The notes below the pieces were generated by a model that did not search any database, had not been told where the DNA came from, and worked only from the letters and a program-made list of their open reading frames with translations. From assembly GCA_034008185.1 (NCBI GenBank), contig CM067086.1, forward strand, positions 41,240,507 through 41,304,506: a stretch of DNA of 64,000 bases, read 5' to 3'. Below, piece by piece: positions 39,201-52,303 of this stretch. The stretch is from Gorsachius magnificus (lineage: Eukaryota; Chordata; Aves; Pelecaniformes; Ardeidae). Position 1 is the first letter of the stretch. Each line of letters begins with the position of its first letter. The translations under genes and the position numbers were made by a program.

Positions 39201-40780
39201 CTATTTATTTCTATGGAATGTTTATATACCTACCTAACAGTCTGAAATCATGTTTATTACTAAAACAGATTTTAGTAGTGGTAAATTTCCACAGATAGCA
39301 TGCACTAAGTTTCTGATCAAGGTGGAGTGTATATCTCACATTAATAACAAATAATAAATATTACATACTGGCTGAGAGGTAGAAAAAAAGTAGGATATAA
39401 ATGCAGTCACTGGGATGTTTATTTTGTCCTGCTGGGGAGATCTATGGATCTATAGAGATCTGGATCGCACACGGAGGCATATGTGGACATAGACAAATTT
39501 AGACACAAGGGTTTTGGCCTTTATAGCTACAAAGAGATTTCTAGAAGAAAAACAAAAGAAGCTATTTTGGTATAAAATTTGAAAGCTCTAAATTAGACAT
39601 GAGGTATTTGGCTGATTGGTCAAGTATAGAATTGAATAACAGCATACACTCAGGATGCACTGACATATTTATATTGCATGGCTTTTCAGATATTTCATAC
39701 TTAAGAATGAGCAAGGGTGGTGTAGAGACCTAGTATGGTAGCTGAACGTCTTCAGCTAACATTGACACTCATCAATAAATTTCCACGTTGATGATACATA
39801 TGCATTATGTGCCAAATGTCTTTGATATTAACATAAATGGGAAAGCACTTATCTTACCCAAGACAACAACATGTTTCTCCCTTCTTCTTTGTTACTGCTA
39901 ACTGCTTCTTATAGAAGTATTCCTTGAGATCTTTGTAAGGGGAAACGGTTTGTTCTGTGACAGCAGATTTTCATACTTAATGACTTCATATTTTCTGCTG
40001 ACAGCTGTCCAGTAAGCAGAGTACTTTAAGATTTTTTTCTCTTGGCTTGCATACAAAAGTTTTTTTCAAGGTGGTACCTTGGATTGCCAACTCTGGACAC
40101 ACAGGTTCACACAGCTAAAAATTTGTGCAATATTTTTTTTAAGTACCGGAGAAAGTCTGAAGTAATTTCTAATGTTCTGCAGGTGCATCCAGGGGTATTC
40201 TCTTACAGGAAGATACTGTGGGAAAATTTATCATTCTATGCATTCCACCGCTTTCCAGAGGCAGTATCGGTCTTTGTAAGCAAAGGATAAAAGCTATCCC
40301 TTGCAGGAACAGGTTAGTAACATAACAAGGTGGGAAAAAGTTCCTCCAGAGGAAAAGAAATCCTCCTCCTTCATCTCTGCTTCAGTTCAGACATTGATGA
40401 ACAGATATTTGTCCTTGCTTGTGCCTTTGCCATGTAAGCTGCTCTGGAGAGAGGGTATTATTTGTTATTTTCTTGGCCCTATTTGGAGCACCAAATAACT
40501 TCTGGATGGCATATATACCTGTATATTCACACAGTAGTCTGCAATAGGTTGGCATTCGTTCTATGAAATGATTTACCAGAGGTGCAACTCAAGTGTTTTT
40601 CTCCTGCATTTTCTTCAGCCTTCTCCTCTTAAAGTCATTCTGTTTTCTCTTACATGTTTCTGGTCTTTCTGTTCTATCTTCATTGCTTGTTGGTCTGTCT
40701 TTCTGTCCCCCTTTTATCCACATTCCTTACTTTATAGCCATTGTATTTGCCCATTTTTTAATTTCCTTTCCTTCTCTTTG

Positions 40781-40806
40781 TCTTTTTTTTCCCCTTTTTT
40801 TCTTTT
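40781..40806 (+). repeat. 26-nt pyrimidine tract in a C/T-rich 330-bp stretch
   Basis: TCT8C4T7CTTTT-type run within a strongly C+T-biased interval (about 40590-40920) that otherwise holds nothing recognisable. Overlapping forward open frames here are Phe/Leu/Ser-rich by composition only. Confidence 0.85.
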
Positions 40807-42399
40807 GAGTTAGACCTTCAAATCTCCCTCCTTTCCATCCCTCAGATCTGTCAAATTCATCTCCCTCCAGCACATTCTGGAACCCACTCCAAGGCTTTAC
40901 TCTTTCAGATTCATGAGACGTGCTCTGTATCCTGAAGGTAGCAAAGAGGCCCCAGAGATGTGAGCTTGATCTGGCTCCGCAGTACCTCAGAACAGGTGAA
41001 TAATCTGAGTTAGTGGAGGAGATGCTGAACCAACAGCTAGTTCAGGAAAACAACCTAAGATGAGTTTCACATATTAAAATCCCATTAAATTCCAACAATC
41101 ATTGGATAAAAGATAAAAGAAAAAGGAAAAAAGGAGAGAAGATAGCCAAACATATAGAACAGTGAGCATGTAGTCTCGCACTTGAAACGGATATTGTATT
41201 TGTGGAGGAATTTTAATTCTGTTAAGTCAAATTTTAGTACGTGTTTCTAGAACATTTTTAAGTACAGTTTCTCTTCTTTGAGGAATAAAAATAACCTCAA
41301 AACTCTCATAAAGGAACTTTCAACAGTAAATAAAATTATCACCCAGGTAATCACATTTTCTTATTATTTTCTGGCCATTGCAATATAGCATTGATTTTAG
41401 GAACAGAATTTGCAAACACCTCTAGATCATACTTTGCAAAACAACACTGTATCTCAGTTCAGTATGCTGTAGTTTGAAAACCTGTTTGCCCCATCTCTGT
41501 GACTGTGCAGAACTTCCATGATAACTAGAAAGAACAACCTTGGCCACTGTATTATGCAAGACTTAATCTTCCCTCTATTTTAATATAAGTTTCTAATTGT
41601 TTGTGAATAAAATCTGTTGAATGTGAACTGAGGTAATGTGCCTTTCCTGAATCTGCCGGCAGGTAGCTTTAATGTCTCTGCACTTGGTTTTAGAGGTTAT
41701 TAGTATCTGTGTAGTGAAAGGTACAGGATTGTTCATTGTTCTCCTCTTCAAGGGTGACCTGTAAAGGAACATCACTAATACTCTAAATTTAATGCAAAGG
41801 CAGGTACTGGAGTGACTTTCCAGAAAGGCCAGACCAAATGAACATGTATGTGCCAGATGAGGTGTACACATATTTTTCTTCTTTTTTCTTCTGATCAGTT
41901 GGGTGTGACTGAGCAGAGTATTGTATGGTTGAATAGACAAACAGAAACCAATGCTGTGAAATAATCTGGAAATACAGGCCTGACAATTAGATAAGGGAGA
42001 TTCATCATCTTATCTGGAGTTAGTAGAAAGAATGGATCCAAAATAGCGGCTTAGTAGAACTTCCACCATCTTTTCTCCTCAGTAGGACAACTACTAAAGC
42101 ATCCATTGACTTTGGTGGTGCTAGCATGTGTATTGCTTTCAGCTGCAATATTTTTATATGTATCTGTAGAGATATGTGTGTGTGCGCATGTAGTCAGCCT
42201 GTGTAAGGTAAGAGTGACTGCCACCCGACTAATGAAAAACCAAGCAGTTTCATTTTTTATGGATTCTAAACGTGTGCTGCAGGATGGGGCTGTTTTGTTG
42301 TTTTTAAAGACAGATAAACGATCAGGAACTTTCTTATGTGAACACATACGTCTTTTCTAATCTTCAGGTTTTACTCTTTCACATGATCTTTCAGGCATC

Positions 42400-42450
42400 A
42401 GTTTTAAATCTCCCATTAACATTAATAGGAATTGTTTGTGCCTCAGTCTA
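42400..42450 (+). repeat. Possible relic of the same sauropsid repeat
   Basis: AATCTCCCATTAACATTAAT followed by AGGAATTGTTTGTGCCTCAG keeps the CTCCCATTnACnnnAATnGGA core seen at 10.9 kb. Too short for firm assignment. Confidence 0.38.
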
Positions 42451-43384
42451 AAAATATATTTTTGGGGGTTTTTGTGGGTTTTTTTTTTCCTCTTGGTGAT
42501 GTAAAAGATCCCCCAAACCCCTACTTTATATACTTGGTTATATATGCTTGCAGACTCTCTAAATTTCAGTGATTTGGGGATAATTTAGAAGGGTTTGCAT
42601 TGTCTGTTACCGTGTTATACCTGAAGGAAACTTAAGGCACTTAAACATTTCAATAGTAGCTCACTCCATGAACAGAGTAATGAAGAAGGGCTCTTCTAGT
42701 CCTCTGACATTAGACTTTGAGCCTTCCAGAAGGCTATAGTGACCAGTGCCTCCTAATACTGGGTTTTCAGGTAGCATTTTTGGAACTTCTGAGAGTTAAT
42801 TTGTGCAAAATAAAAGGACTTTGAAGAACATAAGCAGTTCAAAATAGTAATTCCAATTAATTATATTCATTTTCACCAGCCCTGCAGCTCAGACAAAATT
42901 AAAGATTAAATATCAGTCTTACTGATCAGATTTAAATAGTTTTAGAAACAGTAATTTTGCACTGAGAGTTTTGAAGATGTACTGAGTAGTCCCTTGTCCA
43001 AATTCTATGGCAAACCAAGCTCACACCCTTTCTTGTTCCCTGTGGAGCTCAGCATAGGTGCTGTGTTGGCAGCCTGAAAAAGATGGTCTGTTACTGAACC
43101 ATATGAAAGAGAGGTCTTAGTGTCACGTGTCCCAGTCTTCACCTGAAGAAAAGGATAAGCTTCATCTAAGTTCTTCCCTGGTGTTTTGATGGAGATAACC
43201 AATAAGGGTGCAGTTGTAATTGGGCTAAGTGCTTGCTGGAATCACATTACCAAGGCCAAACAGCAGCTACAGGCAGGTGACAAACCTCCTAGAGGTGAGA
43301 AATGAATGTAGGTATTTTTAAAGGGTATACTGATTTTAGGACAGTAACTGCAGTGGGACCATTTGTTACCGTAGGTCTTATGTA

Positions 43385-43409
43385 CAGGGCCTTGAAAAAA
43401 CAGGCCCTG
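43385..43409. repeat. 8-bp GC-rich inverted repeat
   Basis: CAGGGCCT (43385-43392) and AGGCCCTG (43402-43409) pair perfectly around a 9-nt A-rich loop. It is not followed by features of a small-RNA gene and may be chance. Confidence 0.7.
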
Positions 43410-46400
43410 AAAAGCAGTACTTATTTAAATACTGTAGCTGGACATACATGGGAAGTCATAATGAGGCAACTTAAAGGAATTTGTGTTAAGATTCTTGTTC
43501 AAATTCAAAATGTTGTGTGTTTTTCAGAAATTGGTGTTTCTCTTTAAACTCAAATACTCTTGCCTGCTCTCAGACCCTCACACGCACACATATTTCATAT
43601 TTTTTCTCCAGATGCTGTGTGAGCCATTCATTATTGACTTGTTCCTTCTCTCTGAAAGAATATCTGCCCACACAGTCAAAAAACAATTGTCTCTAGGTTT
43701 CATCCTCTTCATGCAGAAGTGTGGGGATGAGGAGTCTTTAACCCGGTTATAAACTCAAGGAAATAGCTATCAATTCCCTCAACTGCTGGAGACAGATTCA
43801 GGAAAAGTATCAAAATTAAAGGGAAAATGAGAGTTTCCAACTTGAGAGGGACAAAGGAATGTAGTGAATTCCCAAGATTATTGGTGTGTTTGTGCTGTTT
43901 CTTCCATCTTCCATATTAAGCATGATTTGTGTCCATTTGGCAGAGACTTTGGCTGATCATGCTGCTTGCTAACAACTATTGTAGCCGGACTCTGAGTTGT
44001 GTTAAGTTTTGGAAGACTTAGTACTGTTACTGGAAATGGGTACATAGCTTTCAGATCCCTTTGCACACATCAAACTCCCTAAGGACAGCCATGTATTCCT
44101 TTCAAACCCCACGTTGCAAATAATGTAAAGCAAATTGTTAGCAGCTTTGTGGTGAAGGAGAATACTTCCTCCTGGTAGTCTTTCCTCTCTGTTTCATGTT
44201 GCTCTTTCTCACATCTCTTTCTCTGCATACGAGGGTGGCAGAACATGGGTTTATGGATAATTGAGCTTGCTGCTTGTTTCCTGAAGAGGTCCCACAAACA
44301 TGTTTTAAATCCTTGAATTTGGGTTGCTGGCCATGAAGTTGCATATATTTGTCTAATATATGTCACTTCTTTCCATCTACACTTACCATTTTTTTTTCAC
44401 CAGAGTGGAATTCATCTAGTGTTTTGTGTTTGCTATAAATACACATCTCAGCTGTATTTCTATCCTTTGTGTCAACATTAAAATTCCCTTGTTCTATGTT
44501 TAGCTTGAATAATTACCAAACCATTTGCAATTAGAACTCTAGGATATGACCTCACACTGATTTATTCCTTCATTTCTTTCTGTATTTAATATATTTCAGA
44601 TACTGAAAATACCAAATCTTTGTCCTTTTATTTTGATGTTTATCAGTAATGGAAACATTCCAAAACAATCAGCCAAATACCTATGCTTTGTTCATTTATT
44701 GCCTTCTCTGAAGATAAATTGACTGTACTCAACTCTCTTCAGCATTTTTCTTCACCTAGATATTATTGCCTTGTGCAGCCACCCCAAGGTGACTGTTATC
44801 ACTTAATTAAATCCTTGCACGCTGGGAAGAAAAAACAACATTGTTCGTTCATAACCCCAAGGAGGTGTTTTTTTTTCTTTAAGCCACTAAGCTTTTTCCC
44901 TGTTTTATTAACTTATTCCTGGCTACAACAAGACATACTTTGTTGATGAGCAAAAGGTTGTATTAGCTTTTTATTTTCTGGGTAAACTTATCTTTTCTCT
45001 GGGAAAAAAATGTGGGCATTACAACAAAGAAAAAAAATGGGATCTCTCCAAACCCTGCAATTCTAGTAAAGGACTGTGTAAACATCAAGCTAGTAAAGAG
45101 AAACAGGGGAGTAGCAGGAAGGAAATGAGAAAATAAAATGCAAACATAAAATTGGAACAAGAAAAAAAAAAGTGAGATGACGTGTATACACACAGAAACT
45201 ACTGCAGTGCTAAGGGAAAATTGGCATAAGGAATAGCATTTTTGAAGAGAAAAATATATCAGGGCTCTTTATGTTACTGTCTAGGGCAGCATCTTTTTAT
45301 TAGCCTCTTGGTTAATGTCCTCTCTCTGCCTATTGATTTTAGACTACATAACACTGTGCTCTTGCTTTTACCTTTGCATTTTTTTTCCCCATAGTGCACA
45401 ATCCTACTTGAAAACTGTAAGAGGAAATATTGCAGATGAGCCGTTCATTGAATATGTGAGACCTGTGGTTTGCTTTTGTGTTGGTTTAAGCACAGTACTT
45501 CGTATGAGAGAGTTCACTTGAAGCAGTGAGTTGCCGGAATATGTACAATGGTCTAGCTGCCTTCTTGCTCGTTTCTAGTCCATTAAATGAAGGACCAGAA
45601 AATAGGTTTATCTGCTCTAAAATTTGGGCTCAAGCAACCATATGTATTTGTTCATGATGCTAACACATTTTGCCACCTGCTGTGTTCAACAAGCATTTAC
45701 AAATAATAAATGCTATTTAAAGCTGTAATATTTGCAAGAGCAGTTTATGCTGTGATATCATTTGTACTAGAAGCATAACATTTTAGTGTGTAATAGGAAA
45801 GAGGTTTTAAGTAGTTGGATAATTGTGATTTTTTGAAATATTACTACTTGCAATGTGTAGCCTGTAATTATTGTAGGTCATGGACAGGGGTATAAGTTTG
45901 TATGTGAACTGCAAATTATAGACAGATTTGTACAGATTTGCTCCAAACCCAGCATGTCTGTAGTATGTGTCAGTAGTTAATCTCTGGAAATTCACTGTTC
46001 ATGATAAAATTTCAGCCTAAAATCGGGTTTTATTTTTGTTCTCTGCATTTTAATTCTTGTCTGTAGCTTTTTGAATCAAATCATTAAATTTTACAATGTT
46101 TATGCATCTTAAATTTCTCTCTTTCTTAGCAATAACAAGAATCTTTCAGTTTACCTTCACAGAGTCTAAGAATGCTTTCCAATCTGTGTGCAATAGATCT
46201 GCCATCCACAGTGATTTTAACCTATACTCTGTGGTTTTATCTAATCAATTTTAACTTTGAGGCCTGTAGACTATCTATAGATCTATCTGTGCATCTTAAT
46301 GAACATATCACAAAGGTATTTGAAGCCTCTTTTATATGGAATAAAGGCAATAGCAAATTTATCAGTTATCAAGATTTTCAGTTTGGTTTGGTTTTAGATT

Positions 46401-47481
46401 ACCGTTAGAGAGTGGTTTAGGAAACACTAATTCTTCACTGAATTAAGTTTTGGTGTCAAAAGGGTGAGATTCCTCAGAAGGAGATAGTTTTGGCATCAGT
46501 AAGAGCTTCAGGAGTCAGCTGTAAGCAGAATTTGATATTTAAATTTGGGACACTAATTTCAAATAGCTGTGGTATGTACATACTTTCTATTTCCTTTCCA
46601 AAACTGGTTTGCTCAGACTTTTTTCCTTTTATTTATTTAGTGTTCTTTATTGGAAAGTCTAGTTCTACATTTCTTGTATTATATGATTTTTCATGAATAA
46701 TTTTAACACTAGTTTGTGATATCAGTGGGTGGCAAAGTGACTTCATTGCAGGATTGGGAAATGGGACAGGAAGCTTGTGAGGGACAATTTTATTCCAACA
46801 GCATTTAGCTAGAAATATATGGCAAGATATCCTGCAGTTTCAAACAAGGATGCTTTCAAATTTCATACACCATGAATGACCATCTTTTAGGGTCAAAAAG
46901 CATTCTGAATTTCTAAGCACTCTGCTGTGTTTATTTTACTTTCTGTTAAAAACATAATTTAGAAATAAAACCAGTCTTAAGTACCATAGGAAATCACCTC
47001 TAGCAAGCTGAATTGTAATCCCGCTAGGGATAGCACTGGGTTGAAAATACTGTTTAGATTTTAAACCCTAGTCAGAACTCAAACAGTCTTCTCAGATGTG
47101 GAAAACATTTGGTTATATTTCTGTTGCAGTTATTTTGTGTGTGTGTGTGCTTCTGCTCTTTCCCATCTGGTTTCAAACCAGAATCAGGGAAGAACTGATA
47201 AAACACCATTTCTTTTTCACTATAGTGACTGAAAACAGATTGAAGAAATTCAGATAAATGTCGGAACTCGTTAAAGCATGACCACTTAAATTTATTTATT
47301 TTAAGTTGGAAGGGTTGCTGCCAATTAAAATGGCAAATTTACATGCAGAAGTCTATCTGTGCTGCTTTGCGTTGTGTGTCAGGCAGCATGTTCATTTGGG
47401 CATGGTAACAGAACAGAATCTGAACTGGGAAGACATTCACACAGCAGCATAAAATGCACTCACAGCATCTAGTTGCCTATT

Positions 47482-47757
47482 TGATAGGCCGAGGGGTAGT
47501 GGTTTTAAAGTAAAAGAGGGCAGATTCAGACTAGATCTAAAGAAGGAATTTTTTACAATGAGGCTGGTGAAACGCTGGAAGAGGTTGCCCAGAGAGGTGG
47601 TAGATGCCTCATCCCTGAAAAACAATCAAAGTTAGGTTGCATGGGGCTCTGAACAACCTGACCTAGCTGAAGATGTCTCTGCTCATTGCAGGGGGCTTGG
47701 ACTAGAGGACCTTTAAATGTCCCTTCCAAGGCAAACCATTCTATGATTCTACAATTC
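47482..47757 (+). mobile_element. CR1 LINE, 5'-truncated 3' end (better preserved)
   Basis: A second CR1 3' end in the gene's direction. It reads GAGGGGTAGTGGTTTTAAAG, then the ORF2-terminal segment (GAAACGCTGGAAGAGGTTGC and GTGGTAGATGCCTCATCCC), then the UTR with CTGCTCATTGCAGGGGGCTT and GGACTAGAGGACCTTTAAA, and ends with ATTCTATGATTCTACAATTC, a slightly decayed octamer tail. It differs little from the CR1 pattern I remember, so it appears younger than the copy at 37.2 kb and may belong to a different CR1 subfamily. The inverse-strand 62-codon open frame (47437-47625) is only a shadow of this element. Subfamily assignment needs a repeat-library comparison. Confidence 0.93.
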
Positions 47758-49106
47758 TTTTTGTTTCTGGCTCAAGTTAGTTTTCTGGTGATTTAAGGAA
47801 AGGGAAAAAGATGCAGAAAAAAAAGAAGCTACCGGGAAAATTAAAAGGATATTTGAGGAAATTCTGGTTTGCACTTTATTTTCTACAAAAAGGTTGAAGT
47901 TAAACTTGCACCAGAATTTCTTTCATTGATGCACTACAAGTAAGACTTGAAAGTACGCTGCGTCGGGGGGAAGAGACATTGTCAAAATGCACCATTACAG
48001 GACCTCCAGGTAGCAGGAGCAGGAATTCAGAACTCACAATAAAGATGCCCAGATAACTGACGACAACTGCCTGCGATTTAGACAACCGAGCAAACATGTA
48101 AGGTATTGCTTAGGGTCTAGAAGAAGATGTTGCTTAAGGCAGGAGAAGATTGCAGATACATGTGACTTTTTAATGGAGCAGAAGGAAGAAAAATATCACA
48201 ATGTAAGCAGGGAAAGCCAGGATGCTACACTCACACTGTGTGTTTAAAAGATCATAGAAGAAATTAGAAGTGTTTCCTTCGTTTTCACTGGTCGGTTCTG
48301 AATAAGAGGAAAATGGTGCTAACATTTGGCGAGAGGAGTTTTCTTTCATCAGCTCCACTGATGAAGGCAGTTTTACCACAGTCATTTTAGGGAGAGACTT
48401 TAACCTTCAGATCTGTTACAAATTGGAGCGAAACGGGTAGTAGTAACAGTGCGGAGCAATCATGTCAGTTCCTACTTGGGACATGGGATACAACATATAG
48501 ATTGTTGACACATGCAATAAATAGCATTAAGGTTGGTGGTGTCAAGACTTATTTGGGGCTCTTTAGATAATGTGGCGCGTGGATTATTGGCACAACCAAC
48601 AGCTACTGTACTCTGCAGTGTCAAGGAAATCTTGAGCACCCTTTGATGAGCAGATTATTGATACTTTATGCTGCAGCTGCTCCAGGGGACCCCTTAGGGG
48701 CACATCATGATAGTGTGGCTGCACACTAAAACCCTGTGGTAAAAGTACAGAGGAACATTTTTTTCACGTGGTTACTGTGAAACTCTCTTTAAAAGGAAAA
48801 AAAATGTATTCTTGGTTGAACCTTTGTGTTTCTGGCTTCTGCTGGTGCTATACGGACAAATCATAACCTGCCCCCCTCCCCCCACACCCCATAGGATTTT
48901 ATTATGGAAATACAAACAGACCCTTAATTATCACAGCAGTCAGAGGTGCCACTATAATATATTAGCTTGTACTTAAAAAAAGAATATAAACTTTTTTCAC
49001 TGAAAGAGCTGCTCTGTGCTGTTGATATGCTTGAATTTATGCAATGAGCTGGTAAACAGCAAAATCCATACTTATCTTTACCTACACAGGCATTAGAGGT
49101 GAGCTC

Positions 49107-49144
49107 AGGAAAAAAAAAAAAAGAAAAAAGGAGGGAGGGAGAAA
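49107..49144 (+). repeat. 38-nt homopurine tract
   Basis: An uninterrupted purine run: AGG, A13, G, A6, then GGAGGGAGGGAGAAA. Homopurine tracts of this length can form triplex (H-) DNA if partly mirror-symmetric. No gene is nearby. Confidence 0.9.
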
Positions 49145-50108
49145 CACAGTATTTCCTCACAGCCTAGGGTGAGATTAGAGTCCTGTTAATGGCAGAGCTA
49201 CATGCTGTCTTCTCACCTGGTCTCATATTCCAGCTGTGAAACAGAAGTGGAAGGTCAACATAGCAATGGTGTTTTTTAGTGGCAAACTGAGCTGATTTCC
49301 TGAAATCATTGCAGACCAGATCTCCGATTCCATCAGGATAATTGATTTTTACATAAAAGTGCATTCCCCGCTTTTGTGTGAAATGTACTTCTGGAGTGAA
49401 GCACTGTAACCTCAAAACCCTTGAAGGAAGTACTGCAACCCAACATAGAGACACTAACACCACTGTGTAGAATGCTGATGTAGTGGATAATTACTTCAGG
49501 GGAAGATTTTGAAATATTTCTATTATTAATGCAGTCTCTAACTCGTTTCGGGAAGTTCATTGTTTGGTTTTCTGTTAGTCCCACATATTTGCAGTGCTCC
49601 TGCGTTCCCTGCTCTTAACTGCACAGATGAGTAAATGGAACCCAAATATATTGGTACCAAAGTAACGCAGCATTGTTTTCTGCACATTTCCTTCTCCTCT
49701 TCTATTTACTTTTGTGTCTAAGACAGTGCAACCTGGCTGAGGCTTTTTCAGTGTTCAGGGAATTTGTAAGGTCTCTGCTTTGTGATGCCTGATACTATAG
49801 GAACTCATAGTCCAGCTTTTACTGCTGCAAAGGCTCTCAGAGAGTCTCGTCTCCATTGTCAGTCTCTTTTCACCAAACCCATAGGAATTTCTTCGAGACC
49901 TCTGCCTGCTGTCAAATCTAGCAAAAACTAGCCATGGATGGAATGCGGTTAGTAGGACAGACAGACAAAGACATGCACAGTAGAGGAAACTAATTTCAAA
50001 GTTGGAAGAACCACTTCACAATCCAGACCTCAAAGGGTTATAGTTTCGTGGGCTTTTTTTTTTTTTTCATGCCTCTCTAAACCTAACTTCTAGTACTTAG
50101 CAGGTTCT

Positions 50109-50146
50109 GATTCATGCCAGTCCAGATTCATGCCAGTCCAGATTCT
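50109..50146 (+). repeat. Short tandem duplication, 16-bp unit, about 2.4 copies
   Basis: GATTCATGCCAGTCCA occurs twice back to back (50109-50124 and 50125-50140) and a third partial unit GATTC follows. The units are identical, indicating a recent small duplication that could be variable between individuals. Confidence 0.9.
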
Positions 50147-52061
50147 TCTTGTTTCAAGGGTCACAGGAATAAGGAGTCAAGTGACAGTAACGGTTCTGCA
50201 GGCTTTTATGTACTGGTCTTCACTGGAAAATTGAACAGCTGCTTTAATTTAGTCCAGCTGCACATGGATCCTAGAAGACTTCAGAGTGGACATCTGTGGA
50301 ACAGCTCCATGCTCCCATAGGTGGAGAAAGAATTGGAATAGCAAATGGATCTCCTGCATGAATCCTCATGCAAGGATTAATGACAGCTGGAGGGACATTC
50401 AGCTGATTAGGACCAGGTTCTGTCCTCTTTGCATTATAACATGGGATAAGAGGCTGAAGATAAGAACGTAGGTTTTTATTTTTTTCCATGGATCTGCTAA
50501 GGGTTACAGTTAGAAACAGCACTGGATTGAATGGACTTTGGATTTGTTCTTAATATTCTGTGTTCTTATTATCTCTATATTCCATTGTCGGTAAAGTATT
50601 CTCAACATGTTCTTCTTTCAAGAAGAGTATAAATCAGAATGATATGCTAGGCAAAGAACTCAATTTCTCATTCAAATCTATTTTGGTTGTCTGTATTGCC
50701 ATCTAATAGATTAAATATGCTAAACATAAGCCCCTTATCCTGTTCTTCCCTGAGCACAGCCTCTCTGCTTCATATGTATGAAATTGTGTGATGCAAGTGA
50801 GAACACATGCACTCAGTTCTGGGCTAGAGGTCTAATTCTAGCAAGCCAATTGTCAGGATCAATCACCAGAGCATCTGAGTACCTACTGAGGGCAGGTGTT
50901 ATTTTAAGACTGCAATTAACTCAATATCACAAATTCTTCCCTATAATTTTTTTGCCTAGTTTTTTTGGACAACAGGCATTTAGATACCTTAATCTGTTTA
51001 CTTTCATATAGTGTCAGCTTGCATAGATTCAAAGAAAAGCTAGCCAAACATGCAGCTATACAATGACTATAAGATCAATTTGAATGTAGCTTACATAAAC
51101 CAAAATATTCATACATAACACAAAAGGGCTTTAAACTTGCAGCTTTGGAAACAGTAACATTCACGACAATACTTATTGCTCCCACAATCAGTTGTGCTTG
51201 TGTAGGTGCTGCTATCTGCGCAGTGTTCCAGTCAGATCAGGTTCCCATAATCTCTTGCTCTGTGGTGTGAAGTGCAGGTCCGGGGACTCAGCCCTCATTC
51301 TGCCAGTTCCCACTGTTTATCATAGCTCCTGCTACTGGGTTGCCTTATTCTTTCAGTTTTGGCACTTATGGGAGTAAACGTACAAGTGTCAAGTCCTTTA
51401 CTCGGGGCAGCACCTCTCGGTGCACAAATGCATATGTGATTGGAATATTTGGACCACCAAAGGGCAGAAACCACTTGATATTGGTCACAAAGCCAGTCCA
51501 CAGCCAGGTATACACTTAATACTGACCCTAAGCGATCACGTTCTCAGGGTAAGAGATACATAACGTAATCTCTGTGAGAAAGTCTCATCCTAAATAGGCA
51601 TAGTTGATTGTATTAGATCGCATGCAGTTATTGGTGTCACAATCTGCTGTCCAAACAGTCTGGACCCAACACTAGGAATCCTATATAATTGAAGGGTAGG
51701 AGCTCATCAGGAATTGGCATCGTAAAGATGAAAGGTCAGTGCTTTAATACACAACTCCCACAAAATTGAATTTTAATTAAGTGCGACAGTTGAATCCCTC
51801 CCTCAGGAGTCCTTTTTCTCCCTTTTTCTTTACACTAATACATATAGCCCTCCTCTCAGAAAAGAGAATAGCGAAGACAGAGTATAAATATTCTGCCTAG
51901 TAAGATTTTAACTTCGGAGGTTTTCAACAGTGGCTAGTATAGCACTAATTAAATCAATGTTTTGGTTTAGTATTGAATCATTTATGCAGAAGAATGCACT
52001 ATGAAAAATAGCATTTGTCAATGAGAACAGCAGTTTTTAATCTTTTTTTTTTTGTGTGTGT

Positions 52062-52095
52062 ACACCAGTGGATCTCAAAAATTATCCACTGGTGT
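52062..52095. repeat. Perfect 12-bp inverted repeat (hairpin)
   Basis: ACACCAGTGGAT (52062-52073) and its exact reverse complement ATCCACTGGTGT (52084-52095) enclose a 10-nt loop. It lies directly after a T11 run and a short GT repeat. CAGTGG plus TCTCAAA is also the usual look of a hAT (MER5/Charlie-like) terminal inverted repeat, and a CCACTG end lies about 200 bp downstream (see next entry). Confidence 0.85.
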
Positions 52096-52303
52096 TTTAA
52101 ATACTGTGTGGTGAATTTAGGTCTATGGGCAGTAAGCTTACTTTTCTCAGTTACCTTTCACAGCCCCTTCAAACAGTTCAGGTTGAGGTTGTTCAGAATA
52201 AATAGTTCAGATTCCCCAGACTGTTGAATAGTTCAGTTTTCAGTTTGAATATTTCAGGCTGAAATCAGTCAGATGGAAGACCATAGACTGGAAACCACTG
52301 ATA
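52065..52303. mobile_element. Possible decayed hAT-type nonautonomous element
   Basis: The left end reads CAGTGGATCTCAAA and the right end ACTGGAAACCACTG (about 52290-52303), giving imperfect terminal inverted repeats with the CAGTGG motif of hAT DNA transposons. The 8-bp flanks (GTGTACAC-like on the left, ATACGGAC on the right) do not form a clear target duplication. The interior, which has several GTTCAG words, does not match a MER5-type interior I know. This is a tentative call. Confidence 0.3.

Larger units (their letters stand above)
37570..47480. other. Intron between the two CR1 copies
   Basis: 37.57-38.09 kb is a C+T-biased stretch (for example GCCTCCCACCTGCCTGCTCA) that may be an unidentified old repeat. 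The remainder is ordinary intron with the weak repeat relics and the pyrimidine tract listed separately. Short GT and TATC words near 42170, 46270 and 47140 are minor. Confidence 0.55.
47760..52040. other. Intron stretch, little recognised
   Basis: Noncoding DNA with the homopurine tract and the 16-bp duplication listed separately. A 99-codon and an 83-codon reverse open frame (49164-49584) overlap each other and show no domain; they are taken as chance. Confidence 0.6.

Noticed and set aside
41593..41940. 115-codon open frame, minus strand (longest in the window)
   Set aside because: No domain or family recognised, overlaps another minus-strand frame, contains composition-driven lysine runs, and its length is expected by chance in 64 kb of AT-rich DNA.
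45315..45521. Possible cryptic exon after a pyrimidine tract and AG near 45394
   Set aside because: The peptide after the AG matches no family I know, and there is no convincing paired donor.
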